A stretch of DNA of 52,367 nucleotides from Chlamydiales bacterium STE3 (GCA_011125455.1 VKHO01000011.1:1-52367); one strand, 5' to 3'. Counted from the stretch's first letter, positions 37,547 through 46,184 are shown. Numbers and translations are program-made. Notes: a model not told the origin generated them from the sequence alone.

Positions 37547-38374
37547 ATGCGAAAATTTACTTGCCAGACATTAAGTCTTCTGTGCTGTTTTTTACCGATA
37601 TTCTCTGGAACATTGTCAGCAGAAGAAAAAAACGAAGATCATTTAGAGCACATTCAGCCAGGAACTCGCGCGCTTAGCCATGTCGAAATGGTAAAAATCC
37701 AAGAAGAAAGAGCAGAGCAGGATAAAGAATCCCGTGAAAATCCTCAGAAATTCGCTCAGAAAGATGAGGGAGAACCAAAGACTGGCTTAGTGCAAGACCC
37801 ATTAAATGCTAAATTTAATGTTTCGGCTAATTTTTTAACTCCCCAGGCTTCTGTTGGTTATACTACACACTCAGGTGCTTTTCACTTCCCTGCTGAAATT
37901 TCCTATTTAGGAGATACCATTAAGCTAGAAGATGGCTCTATTTGGACAGTCGCTTCATCTGATACAACTATAGTCTTAAATTGGCTGAGGCAGCAGGACC
38001 AAAATCTTGCGGTTGGTGGGGCTTCTCTTTCTCTTGTTATCACTCCTAACCACTCTTGGTTTTCAACCTACATGTTTCGTATGACCGAGCAATCCACAGG
38101 AACCTCTGTCAAAGTGAATATGTACCTTGGTCCTATTTATAATGGCTTATACACGCATTGGATCGTAGCGATTAACTACTACACACAAGAAATTTGTCTT
38201 GAAGATGGTTCCGTGTGGAGATTGTCAGGATTGGATGCAGGGATATTCAATAAGTGGTTGTTGAATGACACGGTAATTATTGGCGTCAATGATGGTTTTT
38301 TATCCACTTCTAAGCCAAACATCTTAATCAATGTGAATACCTTGACTTATTCCAGAGCAAAATGTATTTTTTAA
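37547..38374 (+). CDS. Secreted protein of unknown function with two internal repeats
   Basis: The 275-residue product starts with a signal peptide (MRKFTCQTLSLLCCFLPIFS, cut probably after LSA near residue 25). Residues 30-80 are charged and look disordered. The rest is beta-rich and contains two related blocks: IKLEDGSIWTVASSDTTIV (about 125-143) followed by LNWLRQQD, and ICLEDGSVWRLSGLDAGIF (about 216-234) followed by NKWLLND. The shared pattern is LEDGS-W-x(5)-D-x(6)-W with about 91 residues between copies. I recognise no family. Signal and repeats suggest an envelope or exported binding protein. The ribosome site AAGGAA supports the start, and the MITE-like element lies 143 bases upstream. 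Confidence 0.75.
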   Translation: MRKFTCQTLSLLCCFLPIFSGTLSAEEKNEDHLEHIQPGTRALSHVEMVKIQEERAEQDKESRENPQKFAQKDEGEPKTGLVQDPLNAKFNVSANFLTPQASVGYTTHSGAFHFPAEISYLGDTIKLEDGSIWTVASSDTTIVLNWLRQQDQNLAVGGASLSLVITPNHSWFSTYMFRMTEQSTGTSVKVNMYLGPIYNGLYTHWIVAINYYTQEICLEDGSVWRLSGLDAGIFNKWLLNDTVIIGVNDGFLSTSKPNILINVNTLTYSRAKCIF

Positions 38375-38482
38375 ATAATAAAATTTAAATGGCAGTTTAA
38401 AATCTTTTACCAGTGGTCCTTGAGCTTTCTTGCAAAGGGGCCATTTCATGGTTATTTGAGGGTGTAACTGCCTTTTTTGCTT

Positions 38483-38848
38483 ATGCCGAATATAGCAGAT
38501 GTCAAATTGGAAACAAATGATTCGCTTGTGCTTACACCCCTCCCAAAACATCGATCTTGTAATCTACAAGTCATCGCAATTGTAGCCCTTGAGGTTCTTT
38601 TGTCAGTTGCTGCAACTGCTATTGGTGCTGCGGCAATGATTTCTGGAGTTGCAGTTGTTTGGACGGGCTTAATTCCTTGCGCACTTTTAATGATCGGCAT
38701 TTTTTTAGGAGCGCTCTGCTGCCTTAAGCCTGCGCAAAAAAATGATTGGACCTTTAAAAGACAAGCATCCGACCCTCGTTGCATCATTAGTCAGCGCAAC
38801 GATTGGCAAAAAAAAGGAAGGGGCCAAGTCGCCTTGTGGGATGCTTAA
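38483..38848 (+). CDS. Small bilobed membrane protein, candidate inclusion membrane (Inc) protein
   Basis: The 121-residue product has a polar N-terminus of about 30 residues, then two long hydrophobic stretches back to back (VIAIVALEVLLSVAATAIGA and VAVVWTGLIPCALLMIGIFL, about 30-75) joined by a short loop, then a basic, polar tail. A paired hydrophobic lobe of this kind is the hallmark of chlamydial Inc proteins, which type III secretion places in the inclusion membrane. I take the ATG at 38483; an in-frame TTG at 38477 would add two residues. It has no recognisable enzyme motif. It converges with the LOG-family gene. A plain inner-membrane protein is the alternative. Confidence 0.55.
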   Translation: MPNIADVKLETNDSLVLTPLPKHRSCNLQVIAIVALEVLLSVAATAIGAAAMISGVAVVWTGLIPCALLMIGIFLGALCCLKPAQKNDWTFKRQASDPRCIISQRNDWQKKGRGQVALWDA

Positions 38849-38892
38849 CTGCAGTTCGTGCTTTTTGTAGGCAAATTATTGTTTTCGGTTCC

Positions 38893-39579
38893 CTAAAAGT
38901 TTTTTTCAGCACGGTCACGCTGAAAGTGTCTCTCAATGCCGTTAGCGACCTCTTCTGGATCATCTGTGATTTGAAGCAGTTTTAGATCATCCCTGGAAAC
39001 GCAACCTTGACTGAGCACTGTTTCCTGAATCCAATCCATCAGACCTGTCCAATAGCTTTTTCCTATGAGATAAATTGGAAAAGGATGAATTTTTTTTGTT
39101 TGAATAAGAGTTAACGCCTCAAACATTTCATCCAGTGTTCCATAGCCACCCGGTAAAAATACGAACCCTTGTGCATAACGGATAAACATCACTTTACGGA
39201 TAAAAAAATAGCGAAAACGCAAATTATATTTGGGATCAATAAAAGAATTTGAAGAAGACTCATGAGGCAAATCAACGCTTAAACCGCAGGATGCGCCACC
39301 CCTTGCTAACTGGGCTCCTTTATTTGCAGCTTCCATAAGTCCTGGCCCTCCACCCGTTATAATTGCAAAACCTTTGCTTGCGATTGCTTCAGAGGCCTGT
39401 ATTGCTAAGTTATAGTAGATAGAGCCTGGGGTGAGCCTTGCAGAGCCAAAAATGGAAACGGATGGTCCAATATTTGTCATGTTCTCGAATCCATCCACAA
39501 ATTCTGAAATAATGCGGAAAACTCGCCAAGAGTCCGTTGTACTAAACTGCTCATTTAAAGGTGATGAAAAATTCGACAT
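38893..39579 (-). CDS. LOG-family phosphoribohydrolase-like protein
   Basis: The 228-residue protein belongs to the LOG/TIGR00730 family (nucleotide 5'-monophosphate phosphoribohydrolases with a Rossmann-like fold). The two signature motifs are intact: GGGPGLMEAANKGA and PGGYGTLDEMFEAL, the second with the catalytic glutamate. The usual FGSARL strand and the RKVMFIRYAQGFVFLPGG segment also match. In plants and some bacteria such enzymes release cytokinin bases; in most bacteria the physiological substrate is unknown. It stands alone, leftward, converging on the Inc-like gene and 96 bases from the YitT-type gene. Confidence 0.9.
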   Translation of the reverse strand: MSNFSSPLNEQFSTTDSWRVFRIISEFVDGFENMTNIGPSVSIFGSARLTPGSIYYNLAIQASEAIASKGFAIITGGGPGLMEAANKGAQLARGGASCGLSVDLPHESSSNSFIDPKYNLRFRYFFIRKVMFIRYAQGFVFLPGGYGTLDEMFEALTLIQTKKIHPFPIYLIGKSYWTGLMDWIQETVLSQGCVSRDDLKLLQITDDPEEVANGIERHFQRDRAEKNF

Positions 39580-39675
39580 CTTTTACTCGTTACTTTTAGA
39601 GGAAAATTGATAGGGTTAAATCAATTTTCAAAGTAATGAGATGAGGTTAAAAAGAGTATCTTTTTTTTAAAAAAA

Positions 39676-40602
39676 TTATTTTTTACTTTGAAAAATAGAA
39701 CCAATAATTTTTTCCATACGTGTCTTTCTTCTTCCCGGCTGTCCTTTGTTGCCATTAGCAACCTCATGGAGATTTTCAATGGCAATGAAGGCCGAAGGAT
39801 CTTCGCGATTAATGAGATCTTTTAGATCAGCCAATTGAAGGCGCTCAGCGATAACATATAAAATTTCGCGTTCGTCGCCAGAGAATCCTCCTCTGCCATA
39901 CATAATCGTCAGGCCAAGGCCAAGTTCATGGATAATAGCATCTGCAATTTGTTTAGATTTTGCAGAAATAATCAATACGGATTTAGTTTCATCAAGACCA
40001 ATGATCACAGTATCCATGATTTTAATAACAACAATATAGGTGATAAGAGACAAAAGAGGTGGGTGCCAATCTTGGAAAACAACCCCTGCAGCAGCGAAAA
40101 TAAAAACATTGCAGACTAAGACAACCTGGCCTACTGTGAAGCCCGTTTTGCGATTGATAATGATTCCTAAAATTTCTGTGCCATCTAAGCAACCGCCATA
40201 GCGGATAATAAGGCCAAGGCCAATTCCTAAAATGGCTCCTCCGGTCACAACAACTTCTAAGGGGTCTCCTTTAAATTCCCAAGGAAATTGACCAATGATT
40301 ACCAAAGATGCTGAGAAAAATAAAACAGCAAAAAGCATATGGGCTACGAAGACTTTGCCAATGTAACGATAAGCCAGATAGATGAAAGGTAGATTAAACA
40401 GGGTGAGCAGATAGGGGATTAACTTCTTGCCAAAGATATTTCCAAAAATCATTGCTATACCGACAATACCGCCGTCAATGAGTCGATTAGGAATGAGAAA
40501 AACATCGATCGCAAACGCTGCTAAAAATCCTCCCAAAGCCATCCAGGTGTAAAGGATAAATTGTTGCACAAAAGATTTTGTTGGTTGGTGGGAGAGGTGC
40601 AT
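39676..40602 (-). CDS. YitT-type membrane protein (DUF161 plus DUF2179)
   Basis: This is a multispanning inner-membrane protein of unknown function. Five to six hydrophobic segments fill the first 200 residues (YTWMALGGFLAAFAIDVFLI, IDGGIVGIAMIFG, GAILGIGLGLIIRYGGCLDGTEIL, as in YitT/YebE proteins). A soluble C-terminal domain follows (SVLIISAKSKQIADAIIHELGLGLTIMYGRGGFSGDEREILYVIAERLQ), which matches the DUF2179 pattern with its conserved GGFSG. I place the start at the ATG at 40602 (308 residues) because AGGA lies 8 bases upstream and the longer frame from 40692 adds a polar, unlike segment. It is read leftward, downstream of tRNA-Asp. Confidence 0.88.
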   Translation of the reverse strand: MHLSHQPTKSFVQQFILYTWMALGGFLAAFAIDVFLIPNRLIDGGIVGIAMIFGNIFGKKLIPYLLTLFNLPFIYLAYRYIGKVFVAHMLFAVLFFSASLVIIGQFPWEFKGDPLEVVVTGGAILGIGLGLIIRYGGCLDGTEILGIIINRKTGFTVGQVVLVCNVFIFAAAGVVFQDWHPPLLSLITYIVVIKIMDTVIIGLDETKSVLIISAKSKQIADAIIHELGLGLTIMYGRGGFSGDEREILYVIAERLQLADLKDLINREDPSAFIAIENLHEVANGNKGQPGRRKTRMEKIIGSIFQSKK

Positions 40603-40752
40603 GTTCGTATTTCCTAAACTTCTATCATTGTTTTTTCGATCAAACTTGCGATGTAAGCTCCAGGGTAATTGATTAAAGGGGCAGATCGTCAAGTTGCACG
40701 AAGGAATTTCTGGTGAGGTGGCTAGAATCTATTTTGCGATGCGAAAAAACTT

Positions 40753-40826
40753 CGCGGGAGACGGGACTTGAACCCGCAACTTCCGACGTGACAGGCCGGT
40801 GCTCTAACCAATTGAACTACTCCCGC
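40753..40826 (-). tRNA. tRNA-Asp (anticodon GTC)
   Basis: The minus strand folds as a full cloverleaf: acceptor stem GCGGGAG with CTCCCGC, D-arm, anticodon loop CTGTCAC with anticodon GTC, and T-arm with GTTCAAG. The discriminator base is G, as expected for tRNA-Asp. CCA is not encoded. It is separated from tRNA-Val by 142 bases on the same strand. Confidence 0.95.
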
Positions 40827-40968
40827 AAAAAAAACTTTAGCGTCAGTATGACTATAAATTGCATAGCAATTTGTAGCACACTTTTTAGTAATCTCAGATT
40901 ATTAAGATAATTCAACCTGAAATTTTTGCTAGTGTGCATTTATTTAAGATTTAGCAGCACTTGCAAAA

Positions 40969-41041
40969 TGGGCGCAACAGGACTCGAACCTATGACCGCC
41001 TGTGTGTAAGACAGGAGCTCTACCAACTGAGCTATACGCCC
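40969..41041 (-). tRNA. tRNA-Val (anticodon TAC)
   Basis: The minus strand gives acceptor stem GGGCGTA with TGCGCCC, a D-arm with GCTCAGTTGGTAGAGC, anticodon loop CTTACAC with anticodon TAC, and T-loop GTTCGAG. The discriminator base is A, and CCA is not encoded. Together with tRNA-Asp it forms a short leftward tRNA pair. Confidence 0.95.
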
Positions 41042-41172
41042 TTAACAATGGCTTTAACTTAAATCGTCACAGCACACATTGCCAATGAAGCTACTAATGT
41101 ACATTTCCGCGTATTTTCTCTCAAGCATTTTTCTTCGTTCTGATAGAATTATTTTTTTTACGGAATGTTTTT

Positions 41173-41544
41173 ATGAGAAAGCTTTTTTTTTACCTATTGA
41201 TGCTGCTTCTTTCTTCCTGTGGTCCCTCTTCGCTAGAAGATTATAAGGATTTAGGAAGGAGAAAGACACAAAAGCTTCTTGAGGAATTACAGAAAATCCA
41301 AAATAGAGATCAATTGCTGGATGCTGAAAAAGAGCTGCTTACACATTATGAAGAAATTGCTGAACTAATGCAAGCTGTGGCGAAATTTCATAAACAGCAT
41401 CCAAAAGATCCTCTTCCCCCTCTCACTTTTCAAGACCACGAGTTAAGTGATAAATTGCGTCTTGAAATTCTACGCATTTCACGTTTTGACGGTGGTAGAG
41501 AAATAATAGATAAAATATGCAGTAAAGCATCAAATAGAAATTAA
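41173..41544 (+). CDS. Small predicted lipoprotein
   Basis: The 123-residue product begins MRKLFFYLLMLLLSSCGPSS: a short basic start, a hydrophobic core and a lipobox LSSC, so the cysteine (about residue 16) is probably lipidated and the protein anchored in an envelope membrane. The mature part is polar and helical (LGRRKTQKLLEELQKIQNRDQLLDAEKELLTHYEE), with coiled-coil-like spacing, and lacks any motif I know. It is followed after 60 bases by the DUF818 hydrolase gene in the same direction, which may share its transcript. Confidence 0.75.
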   Translation: MRKLFFYLLMLLLSSCGPSSLEDYKDLGRRKTQKLLEELQKIQNRDQLLDAEKELLTHYEEIAELMQAVAKFHKQHPKDPLPPLTFQDHELSDKLRLEILRISRFDGGREIIDKICSKASNRN

Positions 41545-41604
41545 TTTCACTTTATTAATTAAATCTTAATTTAGTTTATTTATAATTTACCCTTTTTTAA
41601 TAAC

Positions 41605-42747
41605 ATGGGTATAATTATGAAGATTAATTTTAATTATAGGGCGGTTTATAACTTTAATAAAGAAATGTCTATAGAGAAAAGAAGTAAACTAAAGGAACTT
41701 TTTTTAGAAACAATCACTCGTCCTTTTAAGGTGGTTTTGTTTCCAGCAGCCTCATTCCTGAGTTTTAAATTTGTTAACAAGAAAAGAATTGCTAAAGCTC
41801 GCGAAGAGTTAAAGTTAGTAGGGGGGAAAGCTTTGAAACTACAAACCCCTAATAGAATTGCGATTGATGCAATGTATATTAGTGCAGAAGAGGTAAGAAA
41901 TAAGATTTTAAGTTACTTTGAGATACTCAAAGATCATAACAATGATAGCTACTACCTAAAACCCATGAAGAGCTTGGATAAAGGTCATGAAACTTTTATT
42001 GAAGCATTGGAGTCTATGGGTTTAAAAATGCATGAAGGAAAAATCTTGTTAGAAGCAAGCAGCATCGCATCGCAGACCGAAAGTGATTTAGAGGAACGTC
42101 CTGTTACGTTAATCTGCCCAGGAAGGGATATGAGTTTCCCTGCATATAAAAGAGTTGCTCTCTCCTATTTGCTAAGGGGAATTGATGTGATGTTGTTTGA
42201 TTACCCCGGTGTAGGAAGAAGTGAAGGCAGCCCAACAGACTATAACACAAAACTTTCTGCAGAGACCTGCTACCAGTATATTGCCTCTGAAATAGGTATT
42301 GATAATAATAAAATTATCGTTCATGGGCACTCCCTGGGAGGGGGTATTGCAACAGATTTAGCGGCAAGGAGAAAAGGGACCACACTTTTTCTCGACCGTT
42401 CTTTTTCATCATTTGTTCAGGCGGCTATAGATAAGTATCCTCGTTTTGAAGCAATCATCAAACGCATTTTACCAAAAATTGCTAATTTTAATAATTGCGA
42501 GAATTTGAAACGTGTAGAAGGTCATATTGCGATCGCCCAAGGATTAGAAGACAAAGTAATCAATGAAACACACTCTAAAGTAAACTATGAAGTGTTAGAA
42601 AATAAAAGTGGGCGCGTTTTACAAAAAATTCAGGCCCCTGTTGGTCACAATGGCAATATTATCGACAAAGCTTCGGAAGCTTTTGATGAATTTTTAAAGA
42701 ATGCGAACTTAATAAGAGGATTGTTTTCAGAATTGAGAACAAATTAG
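41605..42747 (+). CDS. DUF818 (CHLPS-type) alpha/beta hydrolase
   Basis: The 380-residue protein looks like the chlamydial 'CHLPS 43 kDa' family (DUF818), alpha/beta hydrolases of unknown substrate. The N-terminal 160 residues contain a hydrophobic patch (PFKVVLFPAASFLSFKF, about 40-56) that may touch membranes. The hydrolase core begins at VTLICPGRDMSFPAYKR and shows LFDYPGVGRSEG, the nucleophile elbow GHSLGGG (Ser243), a likely acid Asp316 in GLEDKVIN and a likely base His348 in PVGHNGN, so the triad appears complete. A second ATG at 41617 is an equally good start. Its stop overlaps the stop of the convergent 611-residue gene. Confidence 0.78.
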   Translation: MGIIMKINFNYRAVYNFNKEMSIEKRSKLKELFLETITRPFKVVLFPAASFLSFKFVNKKRIAKAREELKLVGGKALKLQTPNRIAIDAMYISAEEVRNKILSYFEILKDHNNDSYYLKPMKSLDKGHETFIEALESMGLKMHEGKILLEASSIASQTESDLEERPVTLICPGRDMSFPAYKRVALSYLLRGIDVMLFDYPGVGRSEGSPTDYNTKLSAETCYQYIASEIGIDNNKIIVHGHSLGGGIATDLAARRKGTTLFLDRSFSSFVQAAIDKYPRFEAIIKRILPKIANFNNCENLKRVEGHIAIAQGLEDKVINETHSKVNYEVLENKSGRVLQKIQAPVGHNGNIIDKASEAFDEFLKNANLIRGLFSELRTN

Positions 42748-44579
42748 AAGATGTATTCCCCAGCAATATCTCTTCGCTCCTTACCGTCAAGGACATGAAA
42801 GACTCGCAGTTTATTTAAAGTGACGGGAGAGAGTTGTCCTATAGGAATATAGACGATTTTTTTCCCGAACCTTCTAGCAAAGCTTTTGATTAAACTGCGA
42901 GGGGGATGGCTTGCGACATAAACAACTAAAGGTTTGACAGCGTAGTCGATAGCAGCGACCAGTAAAACCTCTGCTTTTGTTCGACAATCTCTATAATCTG
43001 AGTCCGACCAAACATCGCGTAGGCGACGAGGTGGATAAGACATCATAAATCCACCGTATTCACACCGACTTATTCCTGGGCCTATGACTTTATCAAGCAT
43101 AGAAGTTGCATAAAAGGCCATGTCTGATTCTTGGGTGTGTTCTCCAATCCAAGTTGTATACCAAGGATATTTCTCAGCGTAGGGTTCATTTTCCTTTGGA
43201 GAATCTTCGTTAAAAATTACCACAACAGACCCAACAGCGCCCGGAGGCTTCCCGTTGATTTTAACGTAAAGTTTCTTTTCCGCCCAATGCCGGATTGTTT
43301 CTCTTGTGTCAATTCCATCTTCGATGCTGGAGCTAAAGGGGCCTGTTTTTGCAGCTTCCTCTGTCAAAAGCTGTGTTCCCTTTTTCTTTAAAAAGTCACC
43401 AAATCGTTCAACGATTAAGTCTTCTGGTTGATAAGAGCAAATCGTAAAAGGGCCAGGAGGGTAGAGTTTGATCGTGGATTTATCGCGTTTTTGGAAACTA
43501 GCTAGCATTTTTTTACGGCTAGGTTGTCTAAGATGGAACTGAATTTTTTTGCTATTTCCCCATAGTTCCTCGATCGTTAGGGGGAGCTCATCCAACCCTT
43601 CGATATTTTTTAGATAAGGATATTCGGTGGCAAGATTCCAAACCTCGTAGGCAAAATTATGATCTACACAGCCTTTTGCAGCACTTAAAAGTTGAAAAAA
43701 ATCAGGTAAAAGCCGAGAAGTTACCAGAGCATAGTTGCGAGCAAACTTCATGGTGTTGCGCAATTGGTATCCGAAAAACGCATTGCCTGTGTTTGTTTGA
43801 TAATTCGGGGTGGCTTGCTTAAGTAACTGAAAGAGGAGTTTTTGTCGATCCAATATAAAATCATTCGTAGAACTGCTAAAGAAATCTTGCCTCGCTTCTT
43901 CATACGATTTAGAAATCCAGCCCCATTCTTGCATGACCTCTCTTGAGGAAGCCTGTGTAAGGGTTGCAATCAAAACTTCATCTCTTGACGCATGTTTCAA
44001 TTGAGGAAAAGCACTCTGATCCATGTACTGAAAAATGCTTTCGATATGAAACATCCCACCTATAAAAAGAACTTTTTCATGCATCAAACACAGTTCTTTT
44101 AATCTTTTGGCCATATAGATTTCGCGGTTGCGGTCGGAAATCGTTCTTTGCTTCTTTTGTCGTTTGATGCTCTCGTAGTAGAGATTGTAGTATTCCTTCA
44201 GGCCAATTTTGAATAAAGAGTAGGGGTCGGGGAGAACTTCATCTAAGTCGGGATAGTAGTCGATGTCTAAATCGATACAGTGGGCTGGAATTTGATGATC
44301 GAGAGCAAGTCGTAAACCTTCAAAACTTGCATCACAAGGCTCTGCAAGATAGTAAATTGACTGATGATTTCTTTTTTCCGCGGCAATAATGCTTAAGTCA
44401 GGTAATCGTGAAGCTGCGCGGAGGAGCTGAGGCTCCATGGTTTCTGCAAGCTCTACCGCAATGCAAGTAGGTTGAATTTTTTTAAAAGCTCTGCATACCT
44501 CTACAGCAGTCTCCATATTGTAGTGGAGAATAGGGATAGCAAAAAGGTTGTCTTTTTGAAGAAAAAACGTTTCTTTCAT
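42744..44579 (-). CDS. Unknown 611-residue protein coupled to a MoxR ATPase; TraB/DUF5682-like N-terminal half
   Basis: I cannot assign a function. The first 200 residues resemble the TraB/EreA-like superfamily: IPILHYNMETAVEVCRAFKKIQPTCIAVELAETM, then SIIAAEKRN, RNREIYMAKRLKEL and KVLFIGGMFHIESI, matching the family's 'E.R...MA..L' and 'V..GG.H' steps. This gives a similarity to DUF5682-type proteins that travel with MoxR ATPases, but I hold it only moderately. The C-terminal 270 residues contain the distinct SYPPRRLRDVWSDSDYRDCRTKAEVLLVAA and may be a second domain. No signal peptide or membrane span is seen. The ATG overlaps the ATPase stop by 4 bases. It probably works with that ATPase. 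Confidence 0.7.
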   Translation of the reverse strand: MKETFFLQKDNLFAIPILHYNMETAVEVCRAFKKIQPTCIAVELAETMEPQLLRAASRLPDLSIIAAEKRNHQSIYYLAEPCDASFEGLRLALDHQIPAHCIDLDIDYYPDLDEVLPDPYSLFKIGLKEYYNLYYESIKRQKKQRTISDRNREIYMAKRLKELCLMHEKVLFIGGMFHIESIFQYMDQSAFPQLKHASRDEVLIATLTQASSREVMQEWGWISKSYEEARQDFFSSSTNDFILDRQKLLFQLLKQATPNYQTNTGNAFFGYQLRNTMKFARNYALVTSRLLPDFFQLLSAAKGCVDHNFAYEVWNLATEYPYLKNIEGLDELPLTIEELWGNSKKIQFHLRQPSRKKMLASFQKRDKSTIKLYPPGPFTICSYQPEDLIVERFGDFLKKKGTQLLTEEAAKTGPFSSSIEDGIDTRETIRHWAEKKLYVKINGKPPGAVGSVVVIFNEDSPKENEPYAEKYPWYTTWIGEHTQESDMAFYATSMLDKVIGPGISRCEYGGFMMSYPPRRLRDVWSDSDYRDCRTKAEVLLVAAIDYAVKPLVVYVASHPPRSLIKSFARRFGKKIVYIPIGQLSPVTLNKLRVFHVLDGKERRDIAGEYIF

Positions 44580-45427
44580 AGGATATAGCTGAGCGCTTCA
44601 TCACCAAGTGTCATTAGAATGGATTCTCGCAATAGATTATCAATGTTGGATCTTCCTCCTTTAAGACTGGAAATGCGTTTTGCTGCATACCGCGCAATGT
44701 TAATTCCATCTCTAACAGTATAGCTCTCATTATTGCTATGGGATCGCTGAAGAAAATCGATGACATAGTCGACAATGTAATCATCGGCAAAAGGAAGATT
44801 TTCTTTAAGAATGCGCTTTTCCTCGTCAGCTTCTGGAAAATCGAGGTAAATTTGTGGTTGTAAGCGGCTATGGATGTATTCAGGAATTTCGAAAGTCGAA
44901 GCATCGTCATTCATTGTCACGCAAATGCGAAAATCTGGATGAGCGCTTACTTTAAGTCCTGCTACAATAGATTCCACATAGCGCCTTGTGTCTAAAAGCG
45001 CAGCAAGTGAAGCCCAAGATTTTTCACTCATACGATTTGCTTCATCGAGGATACAAACCCCGCCTTTTATCATTGCAGTAACAAGGGCGGAAGCCACATA
45101 GCGAATGCCTCCATGCCTATCGACGACTGGAGAAATCAGTAAGTCTTCAGGTCTTGTATCCATCGTGCATTGGTATATATAGACAGGCTTATTGAGTTTT
45201 TTTGCGGCTGCATAAGCAAGCGTTGTTTTACCAACACCTGGTTTGCCAATGAGTCTAGGATTTAAAGGAATGTCATTTGGGTCAATCACAAGCCAGGCTG
45301 CCAAAAGCTGATCTAGAACATCTTGTTGCCCAATCCATTCAAATTGGAATTCATCAGGAAATCCCAAGGCAATTTCTATTCCTTGCAGAATGATGCGACT
45401 TTCGTGCTCGCTTGGAAGGCAATTCAT
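44576..45427 (-). CDS. MoxR-type AAA+ ATPase
   Basis: The 283-residue product is a MoxR/CbbQ-like AAA+ ATPase, a family that remodels or activates partner proteins. Walker A is GKPGVGKT (about 61-68), Walker B VCILDEANRM (about 124-133), sensor 1 FRICVTMNDD, and the arginine-finger region IHSRLQPQIYLDFPEADEEKRIL matches the family. I chose the ATG at 45427: it lies one base after the stop of the TtcA-like gene. A longer frame up to 45607 would run through that gene and adds an unlike segment. It is followed by the 611-residue gene with a 4-base overlap. MoxR ATPases usually have a VWA partner; none is visible here. Confidence 0.87.
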   Translation of the reverse strand: MNCLPSEHESRIILQGIEIALGFPDEFQFEWIGQQDVLDQLLAAWLVIDPNDIPLNPRLIGKPGVGKTTLAYAAAKKLNKPVYIYQCTMDTRPEDLLISPVVDRHGGIRYVASALVTAMIKGGVCILDEANRMSEKSWASLAALLDTRRYVESIVAGLKVSAHPDFRICVTMNDDASTFEIPEYIHSRLQPQIYLDFPEADEEKRILKENLPFADDYIVDYVIDFLQRSHSNNESYTVRDGINIARYAAKRISSLKGGRSNIDNLLRESILMTLGDEALSYIL

Positions 45428-45428
45428 G

Positions 45429-46184
45429 CTATTCTCGTGGTTTTGGGGGTTTAGCTGCTTTTTGAGATCCATAAAGAAGACCTGCTTGCGCAATGTTTTC
45501 GCGAGCGTTAGGATACAGCATTTCGATTTCTTGAAGAAGCTTATCCACCTGTCTGCGCATAGAATTTTGTCCAACAGGGCAGCGACAGGTGATACGGGCA
45601 AAGCCATACTGTTTTGAAAATTCTTTTATGTCAGTCTCTGAAATGTAAATTAAGGGGCGAATAATTGTGATCCCATAATGGTGCATTTTTATTTTTGGAA
45701 GATTCCCTTCAAATTCGCCTTTATTTAAAAGGTTCATGAGCAGTGTTTGTGCGCTGTCATCTCGGTGGTGGCCAAAGGCGATGGTTTCTGCCCCTACTTT
45801 TTTAGCCGCCTCAAAGATTAAGGAGCGCCGCTCTCTTGAGCAGCTGTAACATTCTAATGTTTCTAGCTTCTGTGTAGAGGTGCAGGTGATGTAGTTGACT
45901 TGTAAGCGATCACAGATGTTTTTAAGAAAATGGCCATTCACACCCGCTCCACAGGAGAATTCTCCGTCAACATGGATAGCGCTAATTTCAAGTTTCTGAA
46001 AACCTTTTCCGGAGATGGCATTTAGCAAAAAAAGTAGGGCAAGGCTGTCTTTGCCACCACTTAAGGCAACAGCGATTTTCTGGACTCCTTCGAGCATTTT
46101 GAAGTCGAAAAGAGCTTTTCGAAAAGTGCTCTCAAGTCTTTTTCCAAGTCCTGTCCAAGGAGGGGATGCAATTGGTATTTCCAT
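45429..46184 (-). CDS. TtcA-like tRNA 2-thiocytidine synthetase (PP-loop ATPase)
   Basis: TtcA-type enzymes thiolate C32 of some tRNAs, using ATP and an iron-sulfur cluster. The 251-residue protein has the PP-loop ALSGGKDSLALLFLLN (about 38-53), the segment CYSCSRERRSLIFEAAKKVGAETIAFGHHRDDSAQTLLMNLL, which closely follows E. coli TtcA including the CxxC pair and the HHRDD motif, and IRPLIYISETDIKEFSKQYGF. The second cysteine motif is altered to CRCPVGQ instead of CxxC with SQ, so the cluster ligands are partly shifted. It is the first gene of the leftward operon with the MoxR ATPase and the 611-residue gene; whether it belongs to their system or is just upstream is open. Confidence 0.85.
   Translation of the reverse strand: MEIPIASPPWTGLGKRLESTFRKALFDFKMLEGVQKIAVALSGGKDSLALLFLLNAISGKGFQKLEISAIHVDGEFSCGAGVNGHFLKNICDRLQVNYITCTSTQKLETLECYSCSRERRSLIFEAAKKVGAETIAFGHHRDDSAQTLLMNLLNKGEFEGNLPKIKMHHYGITIIRPLIYISETDIKEFSKQYGFARITCRCPVGQNSMRRQVDKLLQEIEMLYPNARENIAQAGLLYGSQKAAKPPKPRE

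Noticed and set aside
40713-40910. 65-codon plus-strand frame across tRNA-Asp
   Set aside because: Its core is the reverse complement of the tRNA gene.
41040-41172. tRNA-Val as an insertion site with a duplicated end
   Set aside because: No second copy of its 3' end was found nearby, unlike tRNA-Tyr.
45428-45607. N-terminal extension of the MoxR ATPase into the TtcA-like gene
   Set aside because: It overlaps an intact conserved gene, adds a segment unlike MoxR proteins, and a well-placed ATG exists one base after the upstream stop.
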